A stretch of 64,000 nucleotides of DNA, from the NCBI RefSeq assembly GCF_043195125.1, contig NZ_JBAFWR010000011.1. One strand, written 5' to 3'. How positions within the stretch are numbered: the stretch's first letter is position 1; each line of letters starts with the position of its first letter. This document shows, in pieces, positions 31,423-40,180 of this stretch. The position numbers and the translations under genes are program-made. Source of the stretch: NCEH01 sp043195125. Lineage in GTDB: Bacteria; Pseudomonadota; Alphaproteobacteria; Rhizobiales; Xanthobacteraceae. Under the pieces are notes generated by a model. It saw nothing but the letters and a program-made list of their open reading frames with translations. It had not been told where the DNA came from and did no database searches.

Positions 31423-31812
31423 ATGACTGTCACATCCGCCAGTTTCTATCAGGCGTTCCCGGAATTCGCGGATGTTGAGAAGTACCCTGTCGCGACGGTG
31501 GATATGTGGGTTGCGGCAGCGCGCTCGCTATTGAGTGCCGAACGGTGGGGAGATCTCCTCGACCTCGGGACTGGCCTCTTCGTTGCGCACAACCTCGCGC
31601 TCTCCCGCTTGGCGACGGCTGCCGCCGCCTCAGGGGCAGCGCCGGGGGGCGCGACGGGCATTGTGGCCTCGAAGGCCGTCGATAAGGTCTCAGTGTCGTA
31701 CGATACGTCCAGCGCCTCCCTTGAGGGAGCAGGGGCGTGGAACCTGACGACCTACGGCGTTAGATATCGCCAATTGGCGCTGATGATCGGCACCGGCGGG
31801 CTTCAGTTGTGA
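31423..31812 (+). CDS. Head-tail adaptor, DUF4054 family
   Basis: 129 residues. FYQAFPEFADVEKYPVATV and YGVRYRQLALMIG at the C-terminus match DUF4054 adaptor proteins that bind below the portal. Confidence 0.8.
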   Translation: MTVTSASFYQAFPEFADVEKYPVATVDMWVAAARSLLSAERWGDLLDLGTGLFVAHNLALSRLATAAAASGAAPGGATGIVASKAVDKVSVSYDTSSASLEGAGAWNLTTYGVRYRQLALMIGTGGLQL

Positions 31813-32312
31813 AGGTCACGGTTCGCAAGTTCGACGCGGGCATTTTTGCCAGCGTGAAGGACCTGACCAAGAGCCAAGTGCTTGTCGGCGTTCCCGACGC
31901 CAACGCCCCCCGCAATTCGGATGAAGAAGAGGCACAAAAGGGCGAGCCGATCAATAATGCGACGATCGGCTACATTATGGAGTTCGGGGCGCCCAACGCG
32001 AATATCCCCGCTCGGCCACATCTCCTGCCCGGCATTTCAGACGCCAAGGACGCCATAGCGGGGCAACTCAAAAAGGGGGCGCAGCAGGCATTGGCTGGAA
32101 AGGCCGATGCGGCGGATACGGCCCTAAACAAGGTTGGGCTGATCGCCTCATCTGCCGTCAAGGCGCGCATTACAGAGGGGCCGTTTACGCCACTTGCGGA
32201 AGCGACGCTGCGCGCGCGGCGCGCGCGTGGAAGAACTGGCGAGAAGCCGCTTCTCGACACCGGACAATACCGGAATGCTCAGACCTATGTGATCCGGCCG
32301 AAGGGAAAATAG
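31809..32312 (+). CDS. Neck/tail-completion protein
   Basis: 167 residues from a GTG overlapping the previous stop. The NATIGYIMEFGAPNANIPARPHLLPGI segment is the signature of gp10-like/virion morphogenesis proteins, and GEKPLLDTGQYRNAQTYVI ends it. Likely joins head to tail tube. Confidence 0.8.
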   Translation: MKVTVRKFDAGIFASVKDLTKSQVLVGVPDANAPRNSDEEEAQKGEPINNATIGYIMEFGAPNANIPARPHLLPGISDAKDAIAGQLKKGAQQALAGKADAADTALNKVGLIASSAVKARITEGPFTPLAEATLRARRARGRTGEKPLLDTGQYRNAQTYVIRPKGK

Positions 32313-32313
32313 C

Positions 32314-32691
32314 ATGCCTCTCCTTGATGTGAGCGACGTCCTGAGCGATCCCATGTTCGCGCAGGATGCTGGAGCCATTGTGCTCTATCGCTCCACCCTC
32401 ACGGTTGGGAATGATGGCCGCGGCACGCGGACCACGACATCCCAGGCCATAACCGGCGTCGTGACCTCCGATACCGGCGACATCCTCGATCGCATCGCCG
32501 AAGGGCAGCGCATCAAGGGATCGATCACGGTCCACACGACATTCCGCCTTACGGACGGAGACGGCAGCACTGATGCCGACGAAATCCAGTGGAATGGTCG
32601 GCGCTACATCGTAAGCGCGGTCAACGACTACACCACCTATGGCGCGGGCTACGTCTGCGCCACATGCGACCTTAAGCAGGTGTCACCGTGA
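32314..32691 (+). CDS. Head-closure-type neck protein
   Basis: 125 residues, beta-barrel pattern, with GDILDRIAEGQRIKGSITVHT and a WNGRRYIVSAVNDYTTYGAG segment. Fits the slot between adaptor and tail terminator; family not named with certainty. Confidence 0.65.
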   Translation: MPLLDVSDVLSDPMFAQDAGAIVLYRSTLTVGNDGRGTRTTTSQAITGVVTSDTGDILDRIAEGQRIKGSITVHTTFRLTDGDGSTDADEIQWNGRRYIVSAVNDYTTYGAGYVCATCDLKQVSP

Positions 32692-33272
32692 CCAATACAT
32701 CGGCGACGGGCGGCTATCTCACCCCGTCGTCATCTCCCACCGTTTGGGACGACCAGTTGGACGATGTCCTGCAGTCGATGATCGTCGGCATCACGGGTTT
32801 GCCTGGACAGGTGGTGCGGCCCCGGTGGCAGCCCAACCCGCCCAAACAGCCAGAGCCGAACACGGATTGGTGCGCAGTGGGCGTCACCCATATCGAGAAT
32901 GATGCGCTCGCCGCGCACACGCACAACAGCGCCGGAGACGGATCCGATACCCTGAGGCGGCACGCAACCCTAACCGTGATGGCGAGCTTCTATGGCCCGC
33001 ACCGGATGGGCTTCGCGAGTCAGCTATCAGACGGCCTTTTGGTTCCGCAGAACCTGGAAGCCGCCGTCACGGCGGGACTCTTGCTCCTCCAGGCTTCCGA
33101 CGTGGTCAGCGCCGCTGATCTCTTCAACCAGAATTGGATCGCCCGCGCCGACGTCCTGATGATGTTCCGCAGGCAGATCGTTCGGACTTACCCGGTGCTC
33201 AACATCCTGTCGGGTGTCGGGACCATCCATCCGGCAAGCGCCACCTCTCAAAACTTCGACACGGAGAACTGA
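32688..33272 (+). CDS. Tail-terminator-like protein (LIC_12616 family)
   Basis: 194 residues from a GTG. WDDQLDDVLQSMIVGITGLPGQVVRPRWQPNPPKQP and DWCAVGVTHIE match the LIC_12616 gateway-type proteins of contractile phages. Caps the tail tube at the neck. Confidence 0.75.
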   Translation: MTNTSATGGYLTPSSSPTVWDDQLDDVLQSMIVGITGLPGQVVRPRWQPNPPKQPEPNTDWCAVGVTHIENDALAAHTHNSAGDGSDTLRRHATLTVMASFYGPHRMGFASQLSDGLLVPQNLEAAVTAGLLLLQASDVVSAADLFNQNWIARADVLMMFRRQIVRTYPVLNILSGVGTIHPASATSQNFDTEN

Positions 33273-33274
33273 CC

Positions 33275-34750
33275 ATGGCTCAGGGCCTTGCCGTCACAGA
33301 CGTCGTAAACGTTACCGTCAACATCGCACCCGTCGCCGCGCCCACCCGCAACTTCGGCGCCGCCCTACACGTCGGCACGACCGATGTCATCGATACCGGC
33401 GAGCGCATCCGGCAGTATTCCAATCTGGCCGGTGTGGGTGGGGATTTCGGCCTGTCGGACCCGGAATATCTCGCCGCTCAGAAGCACTTCGCGCAGGTGC
33501 CGCAGCCCGCATTGCTCTACATCGGGCGATGGGGGCAGAGCGCGACGAAGGGCGTGCTGCGGGGTGGTGTGCTCCAGGCATCCGAGCAACTTCTGTCCGC
33601 CTGGACCTCGATCACCACTGGATCGATGAAGATCGACATCGACGGAACCACCAAGACCCTGTCGTCCCTGAACTTCTCGGCCGCCCTCAACCTTCCCGGC
33701 GTCGCCGCGATCATCGACACCGCCCTGACCGGCGCGACGGTGACCTGGGATGCCTATAACGCCAAGTTTGTCGTGCGCTCGGACACCACGGGCACGTCAT
33801 CGACGGTCGGCTATGCCAGCGCAACCGGCTCCGGCGTGGACATCTCCGCACAGCTCAAGCTGACGTCCGGCCTCGCGTCTGCCCCCGTGACTGGCATCGC
33901 GGTTGAAAGCCTCGCCGCCGCGCTCCAGGCGTTCGTTGATAAGTCGGGCGACTGGTATTCTGCGACGGTTCTCCCGTCCGTCTCGACGTCTGTCGCGCAG
34001 GCGGCCTCGGACTTCATCGAAGGCCAAGGGAAGAAGCGCATCATCGGCTACACGATCACGTCGTCCACCGTCCTGGATGGCGCGAGCACGACCGATCTCG
34101 GCTACATCCTCAAGGCTGGCAATTACAACCGCTCCTACGGCCAATATTCGGCCAACGCTTATGCTGCGGCATCGTTCTTTGGCCGCGCCGCGACGGTGGA
34201 CTTCAACGGCAGCAAGACCGCCCTGACCATGAAGTTCAAGACCGAGCCGAGCGTTGCCGCCGAGACGATCACCGAGACGCAGGCCGCCGCTCTCAAGGCG
34301 AAGAACGTCAACATCTTCGTCAATTACGACAATTCGACCGCCATCATCCAGGAAGGCGTGATGGCCAGCGGGCAGTTTTTCGACGAACGCCAGGGCCTGG
34401 ACTGGTTCGAGAACGCCATTCAGACGGCGGTCTGGAACCTGCTCTACACGTCTGCGACGAAGGTGCCCCAGACCGACGAAGGCATGCAGCAGATCGTCGC
34501 TGTGATGGACAGCGTGTGCGTTCAGGCCGTTCGCAATGGGCTCGCGGCACCCGGCGTCTGGAATGCCGCCGGCTTCGGTGAACTGAAGCAGGGCGATACC
34601 CTGACTAAGGGTTGGTACATCTATGCCCCGCCCGTTGCCACGCAATCGCAGGCTGATCGCGAGGCGCGCAAGTCGGTCTCCTTCCAGATCGCGCTCAAGC
34701 TCGCGGGCGCCGTCCACTTCGCGCTCGTCTCCGTCAACGTCAATCGCTGA
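33275..34750 (+). CDS. Tail sheath protein, DUF3383 family
   Basis: 491 residues, beginning MAQGLAVTDVVNVTVNI. DUF3383 features: YLAAQKHFAQVPQPALLYIGRWG, ANAYAAASFFGRAATVDF and FDERQGLDWFENAIQTAVWNLL. The sheath makes this a contractile-tailed phage. The start is the ATG after GACC; an upstream extension is unlikely because it overlaps the preceding gene in another frame. Confidence 0.9.
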   Translation: MAQGLAVTDVVNVTVNIAPVAAPTRNFGAALHVGTTDVIDTGERIRQYSNLAGVGGDFGLSDPEYLAAQKHFAQVPQPALLYIGRWGQSATKGVLRGGVLQASEQLLSAWTSITTGSMKIDIDGTTKTLSSLNFSAALNLPGVAAIIDTALTGATVTWDAYNAKFVVRSDTTGTSSTVGYASATGSGVDISAQLKLTSGLASAPVTGIAVESLAAALQAFVDKSGDWYSATVLPSVSTSVAQAASDFIEGQGKKRIIGYTITSSTVLDGASTTDLGYILKAGNYNRSYGQYSANAYAAASFFGRAATVDFNGSKTALTMKFKTEPSVAAETITETQAAALKAKNVNIFVNYDNSTAIIQEGVMASGQFFDERQGLDWFENAIQTAVWNLLYTSATKVPQTDEGMQQIVAVMDSVCVQAVRNGLAAPGVWNAAGFGELKQGDTLTKGWYIYAPPVATQSQADREARKSVSFQIALKLAGAVHFALVSVNVNR

Positions 34751-34760
34751 GGCCTGATCT

Positions 34761-35216
34761 ATGGCTACCTATTCGTTTCAGACATTCGTCATGACCTTCC
34801 AGGGGCCGAGCGGAAACTTCTCCGTGGGCTCCGGCTCGGGCAATGCGGAGGAGGGTGTCACCTTCGCGATGACCGAGGACAAGAATACCATGACCATCGG
34901 CGCGGACGGCTCCGGCATGCATTCGCTACACGCCGGCCGATCCGGCACGGTCACGATCCGGCTCCTCAAGACCAGCCCGACGAATGCGCTGCTCAGCGCC
35001 GCTTACAACTTCCAGACATCGAACCCCGCCGTGCATGGCCAGAACATCCTCAGCGGGCGCGATGTCTACCGCGGCGACGTGATCGTGTGCCAGCAGTGCG
35101 CCTTCAAAAAGCAGCCTGACATCACGTTCGCCAAGGACGGCGGCACGAACGAATGGGTGTTCGATGCGGTCTTCATCGACATGCAGCTTGGCTCCGGCCT
35201 CGCCGCCGGGCTCTGA
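34761..35216 (+). CDS. Tail tube protein, DUF3277 family
   Basis: 151 residues. DUF3277 pattern with DKNTMTIGADGSGMHSLHAGRSGTVTIRLLKTSP and a beta-sheet core. Forms the inner tail tube inside the sheath. Confidence 0.85.
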   Translation: MATYSFQTFVMTFQGPSGNFSVGSGSGNAEEGVTFAMTEDKNTMTIGADGSGMHSLHAGRSGTVTIRLLKTSPTNALLSAAYNFQTSNPAVHGQNILSGRDVYRGDVIVCQQCAFKKQPDITFAKDGGTNEWVFDAVFIDMQLGSGLAAGL

Positions 35217-35224
35217 GGTGAACC

Positions 35225-35659
35225 ATGGAGTTTACAGTAGGGGCTCACAAATACCGCTCGTCGAAATTGGACGTATTCAAGCAGCTCCATGTCGCGCGGC
35301 GCATCGCTCCTGTCTTGAGCGAACTCGCCCCCGCGATGAAGGCTTTGATGGGTGCAGCTTCCGGGAAGAAAGTAAGCGCACCTCTCGATGCGATGAGCGC
35401 GGTCCTTCCGCTGACGAAGGCCATCGCGGCAATACCCGAAGAGGACTGCAACTATGTGCTCGCGGCCTGCCTATCGGTGGTAGAGCGCGAGGTGGGCAAC
35501 GTCGGCTGGCAGCGCGTGTGGAATCAGCAGGCGCAGGCGCTGCAGTATCAGGACATCGAAGCGCCCGAGATGATCATGATCGCCGCCAATGTGATCGGCG
35601 AGAACCTTTCAAATTTTATGCGCGCCCTGCCGTCCGGTTCGAACGCACCGGGCCAATAG
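35225..35659 (+). CDS. Tail assembly chaperone (gpG-like)
   Basis: 144 residues, helical, acidic-neutral, matching myophage tail assembly chaperones (VARRIAPVLSELAPAMKAL, PLTKAIAAIPEEDCNYVLAACL). Ribosomes can shift -1 at AAATTTT (35611-35617) to make a 210-residue fusion ending at 35856, as in the lambda gpG/gpGT system. Confidence 0.8.
   Translation: MEFTVGAHKYRSSKLDVFKQLHVARRIAPVLSELAPAMKALMGAASGKKVSAPLDAMSAVLPLTKAIAAIPEEDCNYVLAACLSVVEREVGNVGWQRVWNQQAQALQYQDIEAPEMIMIAANVIGENLSNFMRALPSGSNAPGQ
35611..35617 (+). promoter_or_regulatory. Programmed -1 ribosomal frameshift site
   Basis: A AAT TTT in the frame of the chaperone gene, an ideal X-XXY-YYZ heptamer. After slipping back one base translation continues in the open frame to 35856 (KFYARPAVRFERT...), adding 79 codons. 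Confidence 0.75.
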
Positions 35660-35706
35660 GTCCGAGTGTTAGCCTCGTCACGCTCCCTGATGGCGAGGAC
35701 TTCCTG

Positions 35707-35856
35707 ATGCGGCCCGTTATGGCGGGGCTCTGCACCCTCAAAGAGTTGCAGGACGGCACGTACGACCTGTGTGACGTCGCGCTGTTGAACGACGCGCTCA
35801 ATATCCGGGACGAGAACACGCGCCGGATGAACGAAGCCCAGAAGGCTAGCAAATAA
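35707..35856 (+). CDS. DUF6889-like tail chaperone extension
   Basis: 49 residues (RPVMAGLCTLKELQDGTYDLCDVALLNDALNIR), matching DUF6889 in length and pattern. It is probably made mainly as the C-terminal part of the -1 frameshift fusion with the gene upstream; independent initiation at the ATG is possible. Stop overlaps the tape-measure start (TAATG). Confidence 0.65.
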   Translation: MRPVMAGLCTLKELQDGTYDLCDVALLNDALNIRDENTRRMNEAQKASK

Positions 35857-37733
35857 TGTCCGAGACCCTTCGAGACTACCTTGTTACCCTTGGCTTCAAG
35901 GTCAACAAGGCGGACGAAGCCCGCTTCAAGGATGCGCTCGGAACGGCAGCGAAAACCGTCGTGGGCCTCTCGGCCGCGATGACGGCGGCTGCGGCAGCCA
36001 TCCAGGCGTCCGTGATTAAGATCGCGGCGGACTTCGACAGCATCTATTTTGCCTCCCAGCGGACGGGCGCGAGCGTCGCGAATATCAAGTCCCTGACCTA
36101 CGCCCTATCGCAGGTGGGCGGCTCTTCGGGTCAGGCGTCTTCGGCCATCGAAGGCCTCGCCGCGGCAATCCGCACCAATCCCGGCATTGAAGGGATGCTC
36201 AATTCCCTCGGTATTGCGACCAGGGAGAACGGCCGGCTCAAGGACACGGCCGATATCATCGACGGGATCGTTTCGAACCTGTCTCAGACCCATCCCTATT
36301 ACACGTCGGCGCAGATCGCTGGAATCCTCGGGATCGACGAGGCGACATTCCGCGTGCTTGTCACGCAATGGCCGCAGATCAAGAAGTTCCAGGACGACTA
36401 TAAGCGCCGTGCAGCCGAGTTCGGGGTAGACCCGGACAAGGCTGCACAGAGTTCCAACAAGCTCATGACGAGCTTCCGGGATCTGCTGCTCAGCCTGCAA
36501 TTGGTGACGGAAAAGGTCACCGTTGAACTCCAGCCGGTCCTTACGAAATATCTGGGTGAGTTTGCCCGATGGGTGCAGGCGCATTCCGACGACATCGTGA
36601 AAGCGGTGCTCGGGATTGTCGAGGCCGTTAACGGGATGGCGCGGGACTTCGCGTTGTTCTTGGACAAGATTGAACCGGTCACCGACGCCTTCTTGGACCT
36701 GGTAACCAGCCTGACCGGTGACGGTGGGTTGAAATGGGCACTGGAAGCAGTCCTGCTGTATATGGCCGGCGCCTGGCTGGCTGGAATGCTCGGGACGCTC
36801 TCGACCCTTTTGCGCAATCCGGCCTTTCTGGCTCTGGCTGCGATCATGGGCATCGGGTACGACGCCTTCGTGATGTCGGATCAAGACAAGATCGGCGTTG
36901 GTGCCGGCGTCAATGATGCGCTGAACGGCAAGGCCGGCGACCCGCCGAACTGGTGGACGCGGCAGCAGAACAAGGCCCGAGAGTTTCTCGGGTTGCCCCC
37001 CGTGGATAATAAGGGCAACCCGGAAAGCGCTCCGAAGCCCGGCAAATCCGGCATGGCTCCCATCAAGACCCAAGAGGGCAATACGGCCCTGGTGTCCGCT
37101 CAGAGCGCCGCGCAATTCCAGGGCTTTGTGGACGAGCTGCAGAAACGAACCGGATATCAAATCAAGGACATCGGCGGCTACAGCAACCGGAATATCGCCG
37201 GCACGAACATCCCGAGCCAGCACTCCATGGGCAACGCCATCGACATCAACCCTAATTCTAATCCAGTCGCCGGACCGTTTGGTGTCGGAAAGAGCGACCT
37301 CCCCCCCGAGACGGCGGAGATCGCCAAGAAGTGGGGATTGGGCTGGGGGGCCAATTGGTCATCCAAGAAGGACCCGATGCACTTTTCGACCGCCCCCAAT
37401 GAGGGAGGCCGCCTTCTCTCAGATGAGGAGGTTAAAGCCTTGCGGGAGCAACTGGAAAAGGGTCAGTTCCAATCGCCTCCGGACAGGCGCTCTGAGATTA
37501 AGGGCATCGGCGACGAAATCCTGAAATCCGTCAACCAGGCGAGCCTTCAGCCTTTCAGTTCCGGCGCCTTTGCCCTTGGCAATAGCGTCACCCGCTCCAC
37601 ATCGATCGAGCAGAACACGAAGATCGAGATCAACGGCAGCACTGACCCGGCCGGGACATCGGACAAGCTGGAGGGCCTCCAACCTCGGCTCAATGCCGAG
37701 CTTCTCCGGAATTCACAATCCGCTTTCGTCTGA
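35856..37733 (+). CDS. Tape-measure protein 1 with M15 peptidase domain
   Basis: 625 residues. Residues 1-300 are helical tape-measure-type sequence (FASQRTGASVANIKSL, YALSQVGGSSGQASSAIEGL) with a hydrophobic stretch about 300-345. Residues about 425-515 are a D-Ala-D-Ala/L-Ala-D-Glu peptidase of family M15: His456 and Asp463 (QHSMGNAID) and His509 (DPMHF). The enzyme would open peptidoglycan cross-links during tail penetration. Homologous in its first half to the next gene. Confidence 0.85.
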   Translation: MSETLRDYLVTLGFKVNKADEARFKDALGTAAKTVVGLSAAMTAAAAAIQASVIKIAADFDSIYFASQRTGASVANIKSLTYALSQVGGSSGQASSAIEGLAAAIRTNPGIEGMLNSLGIATRENGRLKDTADIIDGIVSNLSQTHPYYTSAQIAGILGIDEATFRVLVTQWPQIKKFQDDYKRRAAEFGVDPDKAAQSSNKLMTSFRDLLLSLQLVTEKVTVELQPVLTKYLGEFARWVQAHSDDIVKAVLGIVEAVNGMARDFALFLDKIEPVTDAFLDLVTSLTGDGGLKWALEAVLLYMAGAWLAGMLGTLSTLLRNPAFLALAAIMGIGYDAFVMSDQDKIGVGAGVNDALNGKAGDPPNWWTRQQNKAREFLGLPPVDNKGNPESAPKPGKSGMAPIKTQEGNTALVSAQSAAQFQGFVDELQKRTGYQIKDIGGYSNRNIAGTNIPSQHSMGNAIDINPNSNPVAGPFGVGKSDLPPETAEIAKKWGLGWGANWSSKKDPMHFSTAPNEGGRLLSDEEVKALREQLEKGQFQSPPDRRSEIKGIGDEILKSVNQASLQPFSSGAFALGNSVTRSTSIEQNTKIEINGSTDPAGTSDKLEGLQPRLNAELLRNSQSAFV

Positions 37734-37742
37734 GGCCTGATC

Positions 37743-39629
37743 ATGGACCAGATGAAGGAGTTCCTCGTTTCTATCGGTTGGGACGTCGATAGAGCGAGCT
37801 GGGCCAAATGGGACGAAGTTCTCGCCGCGGCAGACGACGCGGCAGCGAAGCTAACAGCCGCGTTTACGGATGCGGAAGAGAAAGTTAAGCGGTTCATCGG
37901 GGGCACAACATTCGCCTTCGACGATCTGAACTTCTCGGCGCAACGTCTCGATGCCTCTGCGACCGGGCTCCAGGCGCTAGCCTATGCGTTGGGGCAGACG
38001 GGAGGTTCATCCGCGACCGAGGCTGTGAGCGGGCTTGCAAAGAGACTCCGCACCCTGCCGAGCACAGAGGGGATCATCAATCTTCTCGGCGTCCAGACGC
38101 GCATCGGCGGAGTGTTGCGGGACACCACGGACATCCTTCTGGATGTGGTGGCCGCGTTTGATGCAACGTCCTACGTCCAAGCGGTCCATACCGCGGCTCA
38201 ACTCGGGATCTCGGAAGAGCAGTACAACCACCTCCGCAAATATGGAGCGGAGATCCAGGCCTATCAGGAGGGGTTCAAGGCACGCGCGCGCCGGTTCGGC
38301 GTAGACCCTAGCACTGCCACGACAAGCGCGACGCTCCTCATGGCCAGCGTGAGGGGTCTCGCGGCGGATCTGGACCTTGTGCTTGCGCTCGTAGCGGGGG
38401 CACTCGCTCCGGCGCTTGGTCCTCTTCTCGACAAGCTGTCCGAATGGCTGGAAGCCAATCAGGAGAAGATCGTTTCGTTTGTCGGGCGCTTGGTGGAGGC
38501 CATCGTTTCGCTCGTCAGGGACGTAGAGCGCATGGCGCGCGGCTTGGCCCCTGTAGGTGAGGCGGTCGGCGAATTTGTCGGTGGAACGGGCGCCCTGGAA
38601 ACGGCCGCAGGCGTCATCGCCGGTGGTTACCTCGTTTCAGTCGCCCTCCGCATGGGGCGCACGGTCGGCCTGGTTCTTGCGGCTGTTGTCGCTCTCACGG
38701 AGCTTCTAAGGGTGCCTGGCGCCAGAGCCGGGGGTCTTTGGTCTAAGGACCGCGCCGAGGCGCATGGCGCACCGATTGAGCCAAAGACCAGTGTATGGAG
38801 CCGGGTCCGCAGTTTTATCGGCCTTGATCGGAAGGGCGAGACGGGAGAGCCTGGAGCTAAGCGCCCTGAGGGTGGCTCTGTTTCATCGGAAGGGCGAGCG
38901 GGTCCCAGCACGGCAGTACCGAAAGGGGATTCTCGGCTTCCGGCGTCTGTTCGAAGCAACAATCCTGGTGCCATGTGGCCCGGCCCATCGGCATCGAAAT
39001 TCGGATCTACCCGTCATGAGGTGCTCAATGACGGCTTGGGGCAGGGCAATAAGATCGCCATTTTCGACACGAAGGAGCAGGGCGGCGCGGCCTTGTTCGA
39101 TCTCTTCAAAAATCGTTATGCGGGGCTGACACTCGCTGAGGCAATCAGGAAGTGGTCGGGCGGAAACGCATCGGCGGAATATGCCCGATCGGTGGGGAAG
39201 GCCCTGGGGATCGGTCCAAACGACGTCATCACCAAGGAAATGCTGGACGATCCCGAGTTCGCCATCCCCTTGGCCAAGGCCATGTCGAAGTTTGAGGCGG
39301 GACGGGAATATCCGATGAGCGACGCGGAATGGCGTCGCGCCCATGAGATGTTCAAGCGCGGGAAGCCCGACCCCATAGAGCAGCCCAAGACGCCCGCGCC
39401 GGCAGCGCCCGAGGCTGTACCGGAAAAAAGGAACGGAGCGGAACTGCGTGGGTTTGCTGCCCCCGCCATGGTCGCATCCAATGACGAGGCTTTCGGCCGG
39501 GTGAAGCAGACGACGACCATTGTTGTGAATGGCGATGTCGATCCGAACCAAACCGCCTATGAGGTCGCTCGGGCGCAGCGTGGCGTAAACAGCGCGGTCG
39601 TCTCGCGCGCTCAATCGATGGTGGCATGA
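37743..39629 (+). CDS. Tape-measure protein 2 with lysozyme-like domain
   Basis: 628 residues. Residues 1-300 parallel tape-measure 1 (FSAQRLDASATGLQAL, YALGQTGGSSATEAVSGLAK, RRFGVDPSTATT), with a hydrophobic stretch about 285-325. Residues about 400-500 carry RSNNPGAMWPG (NNPG at 406-409), KIAIFDTKEQGGAALFDLF and LAEAIRKWSGG, the pattern of phage structural muramidases. So the pair supplies a peptidase and a glycosidase. Confidence 0.8.
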   Translation: MDQMKEFLVSIGWDVDRASWAKWDEVLAAADDAAAKLTAAFTDAEEKVKRFIGGTTFAFDDLNFSAQRLDASATGLQALAYALGQTGGSSATEAVSGLAKRLRTLPSTEGIINLLGVQTRIGGVLRDTTDILLDVVAAFDATSYVQAVHTAAQLGISEEQYNHLRKYGAEIQAYQEGFKARARRFGVDPSTATTSATLLMASVRGLAADLDLVLALVAGALAPALGPLLDKLSEWLEANQEKIVSFVGRLVEAIVSLVRDVERMARGLAPVGEAVGEFVGGTGALETAAGVIAGGYLVSVALRMGRTVGLVLAAVVALTELLRVPGARAGGLWSKDRAEAHGAPIEPKTSVWSRVRSFIGLDRKGETGEPGAKRPEGGSVSSEGRAGPSTAVPKGDSRLPASVRSNNPGAMWPGPSASKFGSTRHEVLNDGLGQGNKIAIFDTKEQGGAALFDLFKNRYAGLTLAEAIRKWSGGNASAEYARSVGKALGIGPNDVITKEMLDDPEFAIPLAKAMSKFEAGREYPMSDAEWRRAHEMFKRGKPDPIEQPKTPAPAAPEAVPEKRNGAELRGFAAPAMVASNDEAFGRVKQTTTIVVNGDVDPNQTAYEVARAQRGVNSAVVSRAQSMVA

Positions 39630-40180
39630 TGGTCGATATCGTTGAGGCCGTGATCGGAACGGTATCGTCTCTCCTGTTGACGTCTGGCCGCTCTATCGGG
39701 GGCATTGTGCCGGACGTGGTCGCCGAAGAGATCGGGCGGGATACAACCTTTGTGACAAACCATCCGGTGGAGCGTGGCGCCGCCATCTCGGACCACGCTT
39801 TCATGATGCCGGTGGAAGTCGAGATGCGGTGCGCATGGTCCGACAGCACCGCAGGCTTCCAGGGGTATTCAGAGCTAGTCTATGGCGCGCTCCAGTCGCT
39901 CCAGGCCGCTCGTGAGCCGTTCACGGTGCTGACCGGGAAACGGCTCTATACGAACATGCTGATCGTTGGCCTGGAAGTTACGACAGCCGCGGCGACGGAG
40001 TATGCTCTGTTTGTGCGGGTCCTGCTGCGCGAGGTGATTATCGTCTCGACACAGTCGGTCTCAGTTGGTGGAGGGGCGGGCACTCAAGCTAGCCCACCCC
40101 GTACAACTTCGACAACGAATGCCGGTTCAAAGCAAACCATAGAAGTTGGGTCCATACCGACGGCTCCTGGCATCGCCTAA
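39626..40180 (+). CDS. Baseplate Dit-like protein
   Basis: 184 residues. VVAEEIGRDTTFVTNHPVERGAAISDHAFMMPVEVEMRCAWSD is the Dit-like N-terminal domain seen in contractile phages; the C-terminal 30 residues are Thr/Ser-rich linker. First baseplate gene, separated from the rest by cargo. Confidence 0.8.
   Translation: MMVDIVEAVIGTVSSLLLTSGRSIGGIVPDVVAEEIGRDTTFVTNHPVERGAAISDHAFMMPVEVEMRCAWSDSTAGFQGYSELVYGALQSLQAAREPFTVLTGKRLYTNMLIVGLEVTTAAATEYALFVRVLLREVIIVSTQSVSVGGGAGTQASPPRTTSTTNAGSKQTIEVGSIPTAPGIA

Noticed and set aside
33797..34717. 306-codon leftward frame opposite the sheath gene
   Set aside because: Antisense shadow of a strongly recognised DUF3383 sheath gene.
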